A stretch of 64,000 bases of DNA from Streptomyces gelaticus (GTDB lineage: Bacteria > Actinomycetota > Actinomycetes > Streptomycetales > Streptomycetaceae). A model generated the notes under the pieces. The model had not been told where the DNA came from and did not search any database. It worked only from the letters and a program-made list of their open reading frames with translations. Where the stretch lies: NCBI RefSeq assembly GCF_014649535.1, contig NZ_BMTF01000007.1:186001-250000 (forward strand), given 5' to 3'. The position numbers and the translations under genes were made by a program. Shown here one piece after another: positions 1 to 8,243 of this stretch. Positions within the stretch are counted from its first letter, which is position 1. Each line of letters opens with the position of its first letter.

Positions 1-746
1 AGGCGCTGGGGCATCCGCGCGGCGAGCGCTGGATCGAGGGTGTCTTCGATCTGCGTGCCCGGCTGGAGGGGAACGGTCCGGGATACTCCACGATCGCCGC
101 GGCCGGGGCGCACGCCTGTGTCCTGCACTGGATCCGCAATGACGGACCGCTGGAACGCGACGAGTTGCTGCTCCTGGACGCCGGCGTGGAGACCGACTCG
201 CTCTACACGGCCGACATCACCCGCACCCTGCCGCTGTCCGGCCGCTTCTCACCCGCGCAGCGAACGGTCTACGAGCTGGTGCTGGCGGCGCAGGACGCGG
301 GCATCGCGGCCCTGCGCCCGGGGGCGCGGTTCCGTGACTTCCACATGGCGGCCATGCGGGTCATCGCCGAAGGGCTGCACGACTGGGGTGTGCTGCGGAT
401 GCCGGCGGACGAGGCGCTCGACGCGGACAACGGCTTCTACCGCCGGTACACACTCTGCAGCAGCGGCCACATGCTCGGCATGGACGTGCACGACTGTGCG
501 CAGGCGCGTGCCGGCACGTATCTGGACGGGCGCCTGGAGGCCGGTCAGGTGCTGACTGTCGAGCCCGGGCTGTACCTCCAGCCCGACGACGAGACGCTGC
601 CCTCGTCGCTGCGCGGCATCGGGGTGCGGATCGAGGACGACCTCGTGATCACGGCCGACGGCGCTCGCCTCATGTCGTCCGCGCTGCCGCGCACCGCCGA
701 CGGCGTCGAGGAGTGGATGGCCTCGCTGCTGGAGACCGGGGCCTGA
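1..746 (+). CDS. pepP: Xaa-Pro aminopeptidase (M24 family), 5' truncated by the window edge
   Basis: Cytosolic metallopeptidase that removes the N-terminal residue from peptides with proline in the second position. The reading frame is open from base 3, so the N-terminal domain lies outside the window and only the pita-bread catalytic domain is seen. All five dinuclear-metal ligands of the M24 fold can be matched: Asp in LLDAGVE, Asp in TADITRT, His in SGHMLGMDVHD, Glu in TVEPGLY and Glu in GVRIEDD. It converges on the hydroxyproline regulator gene and is separated from it by a strong hairpin. Release of prolyl residues would suit the neighbouring hydroxyproline pathway, but that link is an inference. 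Confidence 0.9.
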   Translation, partial: ALGHPRGERWIEGVFDLRARLEGNGPGYSTIAAAGAHACVLHWIRNDGPLERDELLLLDAGVETDSLYTADITRTLPLSGRFSPAQRTVYELVLAAQDAGIAALRPGARFRDFHMAAMRVIAEGLHDWGVLRMPADEALDADNGFYRRYTLCSSGHMLGMDVHDCAQARAGTYLDGRLEAGQVLTVEPGLYLQPDDETLPSSLRGIGVRIEDDLVITADGARLMSSALPRTADGVEEWMASLLETGA

Positions 747-752
747 CAGACG

Positions 753-785
753 CTTCAACGGCCGCCCGGCGGGCGGCCGTTGAAG
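753..785. terminator. Perfect 15-bp hairpin between convergent genes
   Basis: Arms 753-767 and 771-785 are exact reverse complements with a 3-nt loop. It lies 7 bp after the peptidase stop and 35 bp before the 3' end of the opposing gntR gene, so it probably terminates both. There is no U-tract, as is common in Streptomyces. Confidence 0.85.
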
Positions 786-819
786 GACGCCGTGAGGCGA
801 TTGGAGAGGGAAGGGTGGA

Positions 820-1548
820 TCAGGCCTCTGCGGCCGGCATCCTCACGCTTCTGATCCGCCTGCCTCCCGCGCCCGTGCCATCGGGGTCCTCCTCGGCCCA
901 GAGGTTCCTGACATGCGACATGTGACCCAGCATGCACTGCTCCGCACGCTCCGCCTCGCCCGCGATCAAGAGGTCGAGCAACTGGCCGTGTTCCTCTGCC
1001 GACTGGACCAGCAGCCCGGTTTCGTCGAGCCGGTTCAACCCGAAGAGACGCGAGCGCTTGCGCAGGTTGCTGACCTCCTCCACCAAACGGCGGTTTCCCG
1101 CCAGGCCGAGCAGTTCGAGATGGAAGCGGCGGTCGGCCTCCAGGTAGCCGAGGATGTCGTGCTCGGCGGCGGCTGCGACGATCGCCTGGGCGAGTGGCCG
1201 CAGCGCCTCCAGCTCCTCGGTCTTGCCCATACGGGCGATGCGGCCGACGGTGGGAACCTCGATCATGACCCGCAGTTCGGTGAAGTCGTCGAGGTCCTGG
1301 TCGGTCAACTCCGTTATCCGGAAGCCCTTGTTGCGCACCGCTTCGACCAGGCCCTCGCGAGCCAGGTCGAGCATGGCCTCACGGACCGGGGTGGCGGAGA
1401 CACCGAAGTCGGCGGCGAGGGCGGGAGCCGAGTAGATGACGCCCGGACGGAGCTCCCCCGCGATCAGGGCCGCCCTGAGGGCGTTTGCCACCCGGTCACG
1501 CAAATGCTCCTGCGCGGAGATGACGTTGATCGTCGTCAGGCGGGCCAT
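820..1548 (-). CDS. GntR/FadR-family regulator of hydroxyproline catabolism
   Basis: DNA-binding repressor of about 242 residues. The N-terminal winged helix has the typical GntR pattern (SAPALAADFGVSATPVREAMLDLAREGLVE, written here in parts: SAPALAADFG, then VSATPVREAM). The C-terminal half is an FCD effector domain with the conserved DRRFHLELL segment. The ATG at 1546-1548 follows GGAGGAA at good spacing; an upstream in-frame ATG at 1743 would overlap the preceding gene and lacks this site. It is the last gene of the minus-strand hydroxyproline cluster and has its own upstream ATGTCAC half-site, suggesting autoregulation. The effector is probably a hydroxyproline isomer or pathway intermediate (inference). 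Confidence 0.88.
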   Translation of the reverse strand: MARLTTINVISAQEHLRDRVANALRAALIAGELRPGVIYSAPALAADFGVSATPVREAMLDLAREGLVEAVRNKGFRITELTDQDLDDFTELRVMIEVPTVGRIARMGKTEELEALRPLAQAIVAAAAEHDILGYLEADRRFHLELLGLAGNRRLVEEVSNLRKRSRLFGLNRLDETGLLVQSAEEHGQLLDLLIAGEAERAEQCMLGHMSHVRNLWAEEDPDGTGAGGRRIRSVRMPAAEA

Positions 1549-1581
1549 ATCTGTTCCTCCAGCGCCGTGCGGGGCCTCAGA

Positions 1582-1593
1582 ATACAATGTCAC
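1582..1593. promoter_or_regulatory. Candidate GntR operator half-site before gntR
   Basis: The 7-mer ATGTCAC at 1587-1593 also occurs in the perfect palindrome at 4660-4671 and in the site at 7782-7793. Here only one half is conserved. It lies 34 bp upstream of the gntR start codon. Confidence 0.45.
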
Positions 1594-1636
1594 GTTTCCG
1601 CCAGGGCCCGTCGTTCCGAGGCTGTGGACGGTTCGC

Positions 1637-2587
1637 TCAGGGCTCCGAATTCCGGTGCACTGCCGCCGCCACGGCGAGGTCCTCCCAGCCCATACCCACG
1701 CTCTTGAAGAACCGGGGGCCCTCGAAGTCCGCCGGCTTTCCACCGGAGCCGCTACCGGTCACCAGCTCGGCGAGGTTGCCGACGATGTCCTCGGCCCCGA
1801 AGGCGCCCTCCGCCAGCGGGATCAGCAGATCGCCCGCCTCTGCCAGCGCCGCCGACCGCGATTCGACGACGACTGCGGAGCGTGCCACCAGCGCGGTGTC
1901 GACCTCACGGGCGTCGGGGGTGTGCGAGCCGACCGCGACGACCGTCGCCCCGTCCGGTACGAGGGATCCGTCGAACAGCGGGGTGGCGGAGGTGGTGCAG
2001 CAGAGCACCAGATCGGCCGTGGCGACCTCATCGGCACCACGCCCCTGCCCCTGCCCCGCGCGTGCGTCCACCCCGAGCCGACGGGCGTGCTCGGCCAGTG
2101 CACCGGCCCGGTGCGGGTCGCGACCGACCACGGTGACCCGTTCGACCCGGCGTTCCGCGAGCACCGCGGCCAGGTGCCCGTACGCCTGCGGGCCCGTGCC
2201 GAAGAGCACCAAGTGGCGTACGACGGGGCCGGTGAGGTGGCGGATCGCCAGTGCGGAAACGGCCGGTGTACGCAGGGTGGTGAGCGCGGCCCCGTCCAGC
2301 ACGGCGAGCGGCAGCAGCGTGGCGGCGTCGAGCAGCAGATAGCTTCCGGTGATCCGGGGCAGGCCGCGCGCCGGGTTGTCCGGTGCGACCCCGGCGATCT
2401 TCACGCCGGTCACCCGCTGGGTGGTGGCGGGCATGATCAGCAACTCTCCGCCGGGCACCGAGACGTGGTGCCGGGCGGGTGCTGCCTCCGGATCCAGTCC
2501 CCCGCGCAGCGCCGAATCCAGTGCGTCCACGGCTCCGGTCGGCCCCAGGGCCTCGATGTCGTCGGCGCCGAGCAGGGGCAGGTTCAC
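1637..2587 (-). CDS. Ornithine cyclodeaminase/mu-crystallin family, probable pyrroline-2-carboxylate reductase
   Basis: NAD(P)H-dependent imine reductase-type protein of 316 residues. The Rossmann region is seen as VLFGTGPQAYGH near residues 127-138, and the substrate Lys region (GVKIAGVAPDN) is near residue 62. In hydroxyproline and proline-isomer clusters this family reduces 1-pyrroline-2-carboxylate to L-proline, and I infer that role from the epimerase and deaminase alongside. The GTG start overlaps the stop of the upstream epimerase gene (GTGA), so the two are translationally coupled. True ornithine cyclodeaminase activity is possible but less likely in this context. Confidence 0.82.
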   Translation of the reverse strand: MNLPLLGADDIEALGPTGAVDALDSALRGGLDPEAAPARHHVSVPGGELLIMPATTQRVTGVKIAGVAPDNPARGLPRITGSYLLLDAATLLPLAVLDGAALTTLRTPAVSALAIRHLTGPVVRHLVLFGTGPQAYGHLAAVLAERRVERVTVVGRDPHRAGALAEHARRLGVDARAGQGQGRGADEVATADLVLCCTTSATPLFDGSLVPDGATVVAVGSHTPDAREVDTALVARSAVVVESRSAALAEAGDLLIPLAEGAFGAEDIVGNLAELVTGSGSGGKPADFEGPRFFKSVGMGWEDLAVAAAVHRNSEP

Positions 2588-3585
2588 AGCAGAAATCCTT
2601 CGGGGAAGGGATCGGACGGGTTCAGGAAGAATTGTGCGGTACCGGTGATCCAGGCTCGGCCGGTGACGGTGGGGACAACGGCCGGTAGCCCACCCACGGT
2701 GGTCTCCTGGACGAGACGTCCGGTGAACGAGGTGCCGATGAAGGACTCGTTCACGAAGTCGGTGTCCAGGGGGAGTTCACCGCGTGCGTGCAGCTGCGCC
2801 ATACGGGCCGAGGTGCCGGTCCCACAGGGTGAGCGGTCGAACCAGCCGGGGTGGATGGCCATCGCGTGCCGGGAGTGGCGGGCGTCGGACCCGGGTGCGA
2901 TGCACTGCACGTGCTTGAGGCCGTGGATGTCCGGGTCCTCGGGGTGGACGGGCCGGTCGGTGGCGTTGACCGCGTCCATCAGGGCGAGTCCGGCGGCCAG
3001 GATGTCGTCCTTGTAGGCCCGGTCGAAGGGCAGCCCGAGGTCGGACAGGTGAACCATCGCGTAGAAGTTCCCGCCGTAGGCGAGGTCGTAGCGCAGCTTC
3101 CCGTAGCCGGGTACGTCCACGGTCCGGTCGAGCGCGACGCTGAAAGCCGGAACGTTGGTGAGGGTCACGGCGGTGGCGGAGCCGTCCGTCACCTGGACGT
3201 CGACGCTCACGAGCCCGGCGGGGGTGTCCAGTCGCACGGTGGTGACGGGTTCGGTGACCTCCACCATGCCGGTCTCCACCAGAACGGTCGCCACCCCGAT
3301 GGTGCCGTGCCCGCACATCGGCAGAAAGCCGGAGACCTCTATGTAGAGGACGCCGTAGTCCGCGTCCGGCCGGGTGGGCGGCTGGAGGATCGCGCCGCTC
3401 ATGGCGGCGTGGCCGCGCGGTTCGTACATGAGCAGGGTGCGCACGGCGTCCCGGTGCTTCTGGAAGTAGCTGCGCCGTTCGGCCATCGTGGCACCGGGGA
3501 TGGTGCCGATGCCTCCGGTGATGACGCGGGTGGGCATGCCCTCGGTGTGCGAGTCGACGGCATGGAAGATATGACGTGTCTGCAA
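2584..3585 (-). CDS. 4-hydroxyproline epimerase (proline racemase family)
   Basis: Cofactor-independent epimerase converting trans-4-hydroxy-L-proline to cis-4-hydroxy-D-proline, the first step of the pathway. The family landmarks are present: AVDSHTEGMPTRV near the N terminus, the first catalytic Cys in FLPMCGHGTIG, and the second in SPCGTGTSARM, the latter Cys being the one lost in dehydratase homologues. Length is 333 residues from a TTG start at 3585, chosen because AGGGGGAG lies just upstream and because homologues begin close to the HTEG motif. The longer ATG start at 3648 would add 21 atypical residues. Confidence 0.9.
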   Translation of the reverse strand: MQTRHIFHAVDSHTEGMPTRVITGGIGTIPGATMAERRSYFQKHRDAVRTLLMYEPRGHAAMSGAILQPPTRPDADYGVLYIEVSGFLPMCGHGTIGVATVLVETGMVEVTEPVTTVRLDTPAGLVSVDVQVTDGSATAVTLTNVPAFSVALDRTVDVPGYGKLRYDLAYGGNFYAMVHLSDLGLPFDRAYKDDILAAGLALMDAVNATDRPVHPEDPDIHGLKHVQCIAPGSDARHSRHAMAIHPGWFDRSPCGTGTSARMAQLHARGELPLDTDFVNESFIGTSFTGRLVQETTVGGLPAVVPTVTGRAWITGTAQFFLNPSDPFPEGFLL

Positions 3586-3732
3586 GGCTCCCCCTGATTG
3601 GTCACGACGGACACGAAGAACGCGGGAACGGGACGGAACAGGCTGCACCGGGCGGGGCCCGGTGCAGCCCGTCCGGGCGCACGGGCCGGGCGCCCTGAGC
3701 GCCCGTGCACGTGCGGTTTCCGGGCGCCGCTC

Positions 3733-4641
3733 TCAGTGAAGGCCCCCGGCGAGCGCCTTCTCCGTCGCGGCACGGACGGCGGCCTCGTCGTCGGCGGGGA
3801 GCGGGAGCCGCGGCGGCCGGGTACGGCCTCCGTGGCGTCCGGCGACGTCCATGGAGGCCTTGATGGCCTGGACGAACTCCGGCTTCGAGTCCCACCTCAG
3901 CAGCTCGTGCAGCTCCCGGTACAGCGGCAGCGCGGTTGCCATGTCACCGGTGACAGCGGCACGGTACAGATCGACACAGGAGGACGGCAGCATGTTCGGG
4001 CAACCCGCGATCCACCCGACGGCGCCGGCGAGCGCCAGTTCCAGCAGTACGTCGTCGGCGCCCACGAGCACGTCGAGGCCGGGCGCCTGTTCGGCGATCT
4101 CGTACGCTCTGCGGACGTCACCGCTGAACTCCTTGACGGCCACGATGCTGCCTTCCTGGTGGAGGCGGGCGAGCAGGCTCGGTGCCAGATCCACCTTGGT
4201 GTCGTACGGATTGTTGTACGCGACGACCGGCACTCCGACTTCTGCCACCTCGGCGTAGTGGGCGCGCACCGCCTCGTCCTCGCAGCGGTATCCGTTGGGC
4301 GGCAGGAGCAGCACGGAACCGGCACCCGCCTCGGCGGCCTGTTCCGCCCAGCGCCGTGACTCCGCGCTGCCATAGGCGGAGACGCCCGGCATGACGCGGC
4401 TTCCGTCGCCCGCGGCTTCGACGGCGACCCGGACGATCTGGTCGCGTTCGCTGTCGGTCAGGGTCTGGTACTCGCCCAGTGAGCCGTTGGGCACCACGCC
4501 GTCGCAGCCCGCCTCGATGAGCTGGCGCACGTGAGTGGCGTAGGCGTCGTAGTCGATGGTGCAGTCCTCGCGCAGGGTGACCGGGGTGGCGACCATGACC
4601 CCGTGCCAGGGACGGGTGCGCGGGTGGGTGTTCGTCTGCAT
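3733..4641 (-). CDS. DapA-family lyase, probable 1-pyrroline-4-hydroxy-2-carboxylate deaminase
   Basis: A TIM-barrel aldolase-class protein of 302 residues. The Schiff-base Lys is seen in IVAVKEFSGD, the catalytic Tyr in VVAYNNPYDT, and the substrate loop in GVVPNGSLGEYQTLT. In hydroxyproline clusters this family converts 1-pyrroline-4-hydroxy-2-carboxylate to 2,5-dioxopentanoate (2-oxoglutarate semialdehyde) and ammonia. The ATG at 4641 follows AAGGAG. A perfect 12-bp palindrome 18 bp upstream suggests that it has its own repressed promoter, although it is also downstream of the dehydrogenase genes. No 2-oxoglutarate semialdehyde dehydrogenase gene is present in the window, so the final oxidation must be encoded elsewhere. 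Confidence 0.87.
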   Translation of the reverse strand: MQTNTHPRTRPWHGVMVATPVTLREDCTIDYDAYATHVRQLIEAGCDGVVPNGSLGEYQTLTDSERDQIVRVAVEAAGDGSRVMPGVSAYGSAESRRWAEQAAEAGAGSVLLLPPNGYRCEDEAVRAHYAEVAEVGVPVVAYNNPYDTKVDLAPSLLARLHQEGSIVAVKEFSGDVRRAYEIAEQAPGLDVLVGADDVLLELALAGAVGWIAGCPNMLPSSCVDLYRAAVTGDMATALPLYRELHELLRWDSKPEFVQAIKASMDVAGRHGGRTRPPRLPLPADDEAAVRAATEKALAGGLH

Positions 4642-4659
4642 CGTGGCTCCTTGGAAGGT

Positions 4660-4671
4660 GTGACATGTCAC
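4660..4671. promoter_or_regulatory. Perfect palindromic operator GTGACATGTCAC
   Basis: The site is self-complementary over 12 bp, 18 bp upstream of the DapA-like start codon. The same right half (ATGTCAC) recurs upstream of gntR and of the FAD dehydrogenase gene. GntR-type repressors of the FadR group commonly bind short palindromes of this size, so it is the best operator candidate in the cluster. Confidence 0.65.
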
Positions 4672-4796
4672 GGTGTGGCGGACAGATGGACAGCGCGCGG
4701 CGAACGCGGCGTTCCGGTGTGCGGGAGCCCGCATCGATGGGCCGTCGGGCTCCGGGGAGAGAAGTGTCTGCGGGCGGGGAGGGCCGGGTTGCCGGC

Positions 4797-6263
4797 CTAC
4801 CCCGGTTCGGCCAGGTCGGCGAGCGTGGAGAGCTTTACGGGGCAGGCCAATGGACGGCGCTCGGGACCGCCCGGGTCCTGTCCGGTGCCGTGCGCGGCGG
4901 CGAGTTCACGGACGGCGAATCCGCACGTCCGGCCCTGACACCAACCCATTCCGGCCCGGGTGAGCAGCTTGACGGTCCTGGCGTCACCGGCTCCCAGTTC
5001 CTCGCAGGCCGTACGGATCCGGCCCGCGGTGACCTCTTCGCAGCGGCAGACCTCCGTATCGCCGCCCAGCCACTCGCTCCACCCGGCGCCCGGCCGGTGC
5101 ACGGTCCCCATCAGCGTGGCGAAGGCCCGCAGCCGGTGCCGGGAACGTCGCAGCGCGACCGCCCTGCGCGCTTCCTGCCTCCGTACCCCGCCCCGCACCT
5201 CGCGAATGATCGACAGTGCCGCCAACTCGCCTTCGGAAAGGGCGAGTTCGACGCCTCCGATGCCGCCGGTCTCACCGGCCGCCCAGACGCCGGGGACGGT
5301 GGTCCTGAGCTGCTCGTCAAGGGTGACGGCATGCGTGCCGTCGGGGCCCGGACGCGTGCCGCAGCCGGCTGCCACGGCGAGTTCCAGCTGGGGCACGAGC
5401 CCGTGTCCCACGGCGAGCGCGTCGCAGGCGATCCGGCGGCCGGTCCCGGCGACGGGGCGCCATCGACGGTCCACCCTGCTGACGGTCACCGCCTCGACCC
5501 GCTCGTCGCCGTGCACCTCGGTGACCGCCCGGTGCGTCAGCACCCGGACCCGGGCACCGGCCAGGCCGGCCCCGAACCGCGCCGCCTCAGCCGCCTTGCC
5601 GGGGTTGGCCGCCAGCACCCCGGGAGCACGGGCGTACGCTCCGTAGCCGGCGGCCTCGACGAGTGCCGGGACACGCGCCCCCGCACGCGTCAGTGAGAGC
5701 GCGACGGCCTGGAGGAGCGGACCGCTGCCCGCGACCACGATCCGGCGCCCCGGCAGCACCAGCCCGGACTTGAGCATGGCCTGGGCCCCCGCCGCACTCA
5801 CCACACCCGGAAGTGTCCAGCCGGGGAAGGGGAGCTGGCGCTCGTGGGCACCCGTCGCCAGGAGCATGCGGCGGGCCCGGACAGCGGTGTGGGCCTCCTC
5901 GCCGCCACCGGTGACCGCGTGCAGGATCCAGTCGCCGCCACCGGTTCGTTCGACCGTCCACACCTGGTGGCCGGTGAGATGGCGGATCGCGCCGGTGTCG
6001 CGGTGCGCGGCAAGTCGCGCGGAGAGCTCCGCGAAGGCGCGCCAGTGGTGGTGAAGGGCCTCGGGCCGGTTGGCGCCGAGCCCGACGGCCGGGCTGCGGT
6101 AGTACTGCCCGCCGGGTGCGGCGGCCGCATCCAGCAGAACCACGTCGAGCCCATGGTCGGCGGCGGTGACGGCTGCGGCCAGGCCCGCCGGACCCGCTCC
6201 CACCACGGCGATCGCGGCGCACCCGGTCTCCGGCGTCCGGCGGTCATCCTTCGAGTGCGGCAT
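4797..6263 (-). CDS. Hydroxyproline dehydrogenase subunit, HcnB-like FAD/NAD(P)-binding protein with C-terminal [2Fe-2S] domain
   Basis: A pyridine-nucleotide-disulfide oxidoreductase-type flavoprotein of 488 residues. The N-terminal FAD fold shows AVVGAGPAGLAAAVTAADHG near residue 17, a second nucleotide-binding loop shows IVVAGSGPLLQ, and the C terminus has a BFD-like cluster motif CRCEE...GWCQGRTCG. In multisubunit D-hydroxyproline and related amine dehydrogenases this subunit shuttles electrons from the HcnC-like catalytic subunit. Its start overlaps the stop of the small ferredoxin-like gene by 20 bp, indicating coupling. The ATG at 6263 was preferred over one at 6371, which lies deep inside the upstream gene. 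Confidence 0.85.
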   Translation of the reverse strand: MPHSKDDRRTPETGCAAIAVVGAGPAGLAAAVTAADHGLDVVLLDAAAAPGGQYYRSPAVGLGANRPEALHHHWRAFAELSARLAAHRDTGAIRHLTGHQVWTVERTGGGDWILHAVTGGGEEAHTAVRARRMLLATGAHERQLPFPGWTLPGVVSAAGAQAMLKSGLVLPGRRIVVAGSGPLLQAVALSLTRAGARVPALVEAAGYGAYARAPGVLAANPGKAAEAARFGAGLAGARVRVLTHRAVTEVHGDERVEAVTVSRVDRRWRPVAGTGRRIACDALAVGHGLVPQLELAVAAGCGTRPGPDGTHAVTLDEQLRTTVPGVWAAGETGGIGGVELALSEGELAALSIIREVRGGVRRQEARRAVALRRSRHRLRAFATLMGTVHRPGAGWSEWLGGDTEVCRCEEVTAGRIRTACEELGAGDARTVKLLTRAGMGWCQGRTCGFAVRELAAAHGTGQDPGGPERRPLACPVKLSTLADLAEPG

Positions 6264-6570
6264 GCCCGTCGCCCTCCTGCGTGGTGATGATGTCGCCCGG
6301 CTCGGCGGGCAGCAGACAGGCACGCTGGTTGGGCCGGCCGTTGACGGTGGCCAGGCAGTCGTAGCAGGCACCGATGCCGCAGAAGGCGCCGCGCGGCCGG
6401 CCGTGGACCCGGGTGGTGCGCCAGGTCAGGATGCCCGCCGACCAGAGTGCGGCGGCGATGGTCTGGCCCGGCAGCCCGCGGATCGGGCGGCCGTCGAAGG
6501 TCAGCCGGAACTCCGGCTCGGGGTCCGCCCCGACGAGTTCGGCGGGGGTGCGTGCGCGGGTGCGTCTCAC
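6244..6570 (-). CDS. Hydroxyproline dehydrogenase small [2Fe-2S] subunit (HcnA-like)
   Basis: A ferredoxin-like subunit of 108 residues that carries electrons within the three-part dehydrogenase. The cluster-binding Cys residues are visible in GAFCGIGACYDCLATVNG, with the fourth in QRACLLP, the arrangement of the Fer2_4 family. The GTG at 6570 follows AGGAGAGG. A longer frame to 6693 would overlap the upstream gene. It is transcribed between the HcnC-like and HcnB-like genes. Confidence 0.85.
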   Translation of the reverse strand: MRRTRARTPAELVGADPEPEFRLTFDGRPIRGLPGQTIAAALWSAGILTWRTTRVHGRPRGAFCGIGACYDCLATVNGRPNQRACLLPAEPGDIITTQEGDGHAALEG

Positions 6571-6610
6571 GGGGTCCTCTCCTGGGGCACGGGCGCCCCG
6601 CTCTCCACCG

Positions 6611-7777
6611 TCATGTGACAGGGCATGTGGCATCGAACCGGTCGGGGGCGAAGGGTGCGAGATCGAGTGCGGGCCGCTTTCCCCGGATCGCATCCGCGAT
6701 CAGCAGCCCGGTCGCGGGCGCCAGTCCGATTCCGGCGCCCTCGTGGCCGCAGGCGTGGAAGAGTCCCGGCACCCGGGGGTCCGGTCCGATCGCAGGCAGA
6801 TGGTCGGGCAGGTAGGGACGGAACCCGTGGTAGGCACGGAGCACCCGTACGTCGGCGAGCACGGGGAACAGGGCGGCGGCCCGAGCTGCCAGCCGGGAGA
6901 CCACCGGAACGGACAACGTCCGGTCGAAGCCGACCCGTTCGCGGCTCGCCCCGATGAGAACCGGACCCGAGGGTGTCCCCTCCACCACGGGCGAGGTCTG
7001 CAGCGCCGCCGACCCGCTCGACACGTCGGCCACGTACTCCGCCGCGTAGACCTTGTGCCGGACCAGGCGGGGCAGTGGTTCGGTGACGAGCACGAACCCC
7101 CTGCGCGGCAGGACCGGCAGGTTCACCCCGGCCAGTGCGGCGAGATCGCCGCCCCAGGTACCCGCCGCATTGACGACGACGGGGGCCCTCAGTTCACCCC
7201 GGTTCGTGCGTACTCCGCGTACGGCGCCCGCCCGGTCCCTGAGGATCTCCACCACCTCCTCCCCCGGGCGCACAAGCGCACCGGCGCGCGAAGCCGAATG
7301 GACCAACTCCGCTGCTGCCAGAGCAGGTTGGACCTGTGCGTCCTGCGGGTAGTGGCAGCCTCCGACCAAGTGCGGCGCGAGATGGGGTTCGAGCTCGCGC
7401 AGCCGGTCGGGGGTGACGTCGTGCGCCTCGACGCCCGCCTCCCGTTGGCCGGCGGCCGTCGCCGCCAGGGTGGCCAGGGAGCCCTCGGACGCCGCGACGA
7501 CCACGCCGCCCTTGAGCTCGTACTCGATGCCCGGGGGCAGCTCCTCGGACAGCCTTTGCCACAAGGAGGCGGAGAGCAGGGCCAGTTCCAGCTCCGGTCC
7601 CGGCACTTTGTCGGAGACCAGGAGGTTGCCCTCGCCGGCTCCGGTGGTGCCGCCGGCCACCGGCCCGCGGTCGACGACGGCTACGGACAGTCCGGACCGG
7701 GAGGTGTAGTAGGCGCAGGCCGCGCCGACCATTCCGGCCCCGACGATGACGACATCCAAGGTGTGTCTCGTGAGCAC
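6611..7777 (-). CDS. FAD-dependent amine/D-hydroxyproline dehydrogenase catalytic subunit (HcnC/SoxB-like)
   Basis: A DAO-family flavoprotein of 388 residues, predicted to oxidise cis-4-hydroxy-D-proline to the pyrroline imine. The N-terminal dinucleotide motif VVIVGAGMVGAACAYYTS and the C-terminal GHEGAGIGLAPATG flavin-contact segment are typical. It is the first gene of the minus-strand cluster. The GTG at 7777 has no obvious ribosome binding site, and a repressor half-site lies only 5 bp upstream of it, so a leaderless or very short-leader transcript is possible. Assignment to hydroxyproline rather than another cyclic amine rests on the epimerase and deaminase downstream. Confidence 0.85.
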   Translation of the reverse strand: MLTRHTLDVVIVGAGMVGAACAYYTSRSGLSVAVVDRGPVAGGTTGAGEGNLLVSDKVPGPELELALLSASLWQRLSEELPPGIEYELKGGVVVAASEGSLATLAATAAGQREAGVEAHDVTPDRLRELEPHLAPHLVGGCHYPQDAQVQPALAAAELVHSASRAGALVRPGEEVVEILRDRAGAVRGVRTNRGELRAPVVVNAAGTWGGDLAALAGVNLPVLPRRGFVLVTEPLPRLVRHKVYAAEYVADVSSGSAALQTSPVVEGTPSGPVLIGASRERVGFDRTLSVPVVSRLAARAAALFPVLADVRVLRAYHGFRPYLPDHLPAIGPDPRVPGLFHACGHEGAGIGLAPATGLLIADAIRGKRPALDLAPFAPDRFDATCPVT

Positions 7778-7781
7778 GTCA

Positions 7782-7793
7782 GTAATATGTCAC
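7782..7793. promoter_or_regulatory. Candidate GntR operator before the dehydrogenase operon
   Basis: GTAATATGTCAC matches the palindrome at 4660-4671 at 10 of 12 positions, with the right half identical. It is immediately upstream of the first gene of the cluster. Confidence 0.55.
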
Positions 7794-7955
7794 ATTGCTC
7801 AAGGGTCGCCAAGGGTGCGTACGGGGCCAGTTGATCAACCGTCACGCCGTCGCGCGATTGCAGGGGTGCCGGGTCGGCCGCCGGGGAAGTGGAGCCAGGA
7901 ACACCCCCGCAGGCGCCGACTCCGCCATCTGCCGCCGGCTTCCCCGGCGGCGGGC

Positions 7956-8204
7956 GGCGAGCTCGGCACGACCGTACGGCTCACTCTGCTGCGCGCCCCG
8001 CACAGCCCCGACCCGGAGGCGGACCTCGGCCGGCACCGGTTCAGCTACGCGCTGGCACCCGGCAGCGGGATCACGGACTCGGTACGGGAAGGGCTCGCGC
8101 TCAACCTGCCGCTGCGGGCGGCCTCGGCACCCGTGCTGCCGTCGCTGGTCGACACGGGGCATCCGGCGGTCACGGTGGAGTCGGTGAAGCTCGCCGAGGA
8201 CCGG
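7956..8204 (+). pseudogene. Alpha-mannosidase (GH38) C-terminal fragment
   Basis: An open stretch of about 83 codons without a start resembles the C-terminal beta domain of GH38 alpha-mannosidases: VRLTLLRAPHSPDPEADLG, then HRFSYAL, and ending VKLAEDR. In intact proteins the last motif is followed by about 40 more residues, but here the frame turns into unrelated arginine-rich sequence. Nothing of the catalytic domain remains. The rest of 7778-8243 holds no gene that I can recognise. Confidence 0.65.
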
Positions 8205-8243
8205 CGCCGGCCCCGCCGCGCCCCGCACCGCTCCCGGCCGGGT

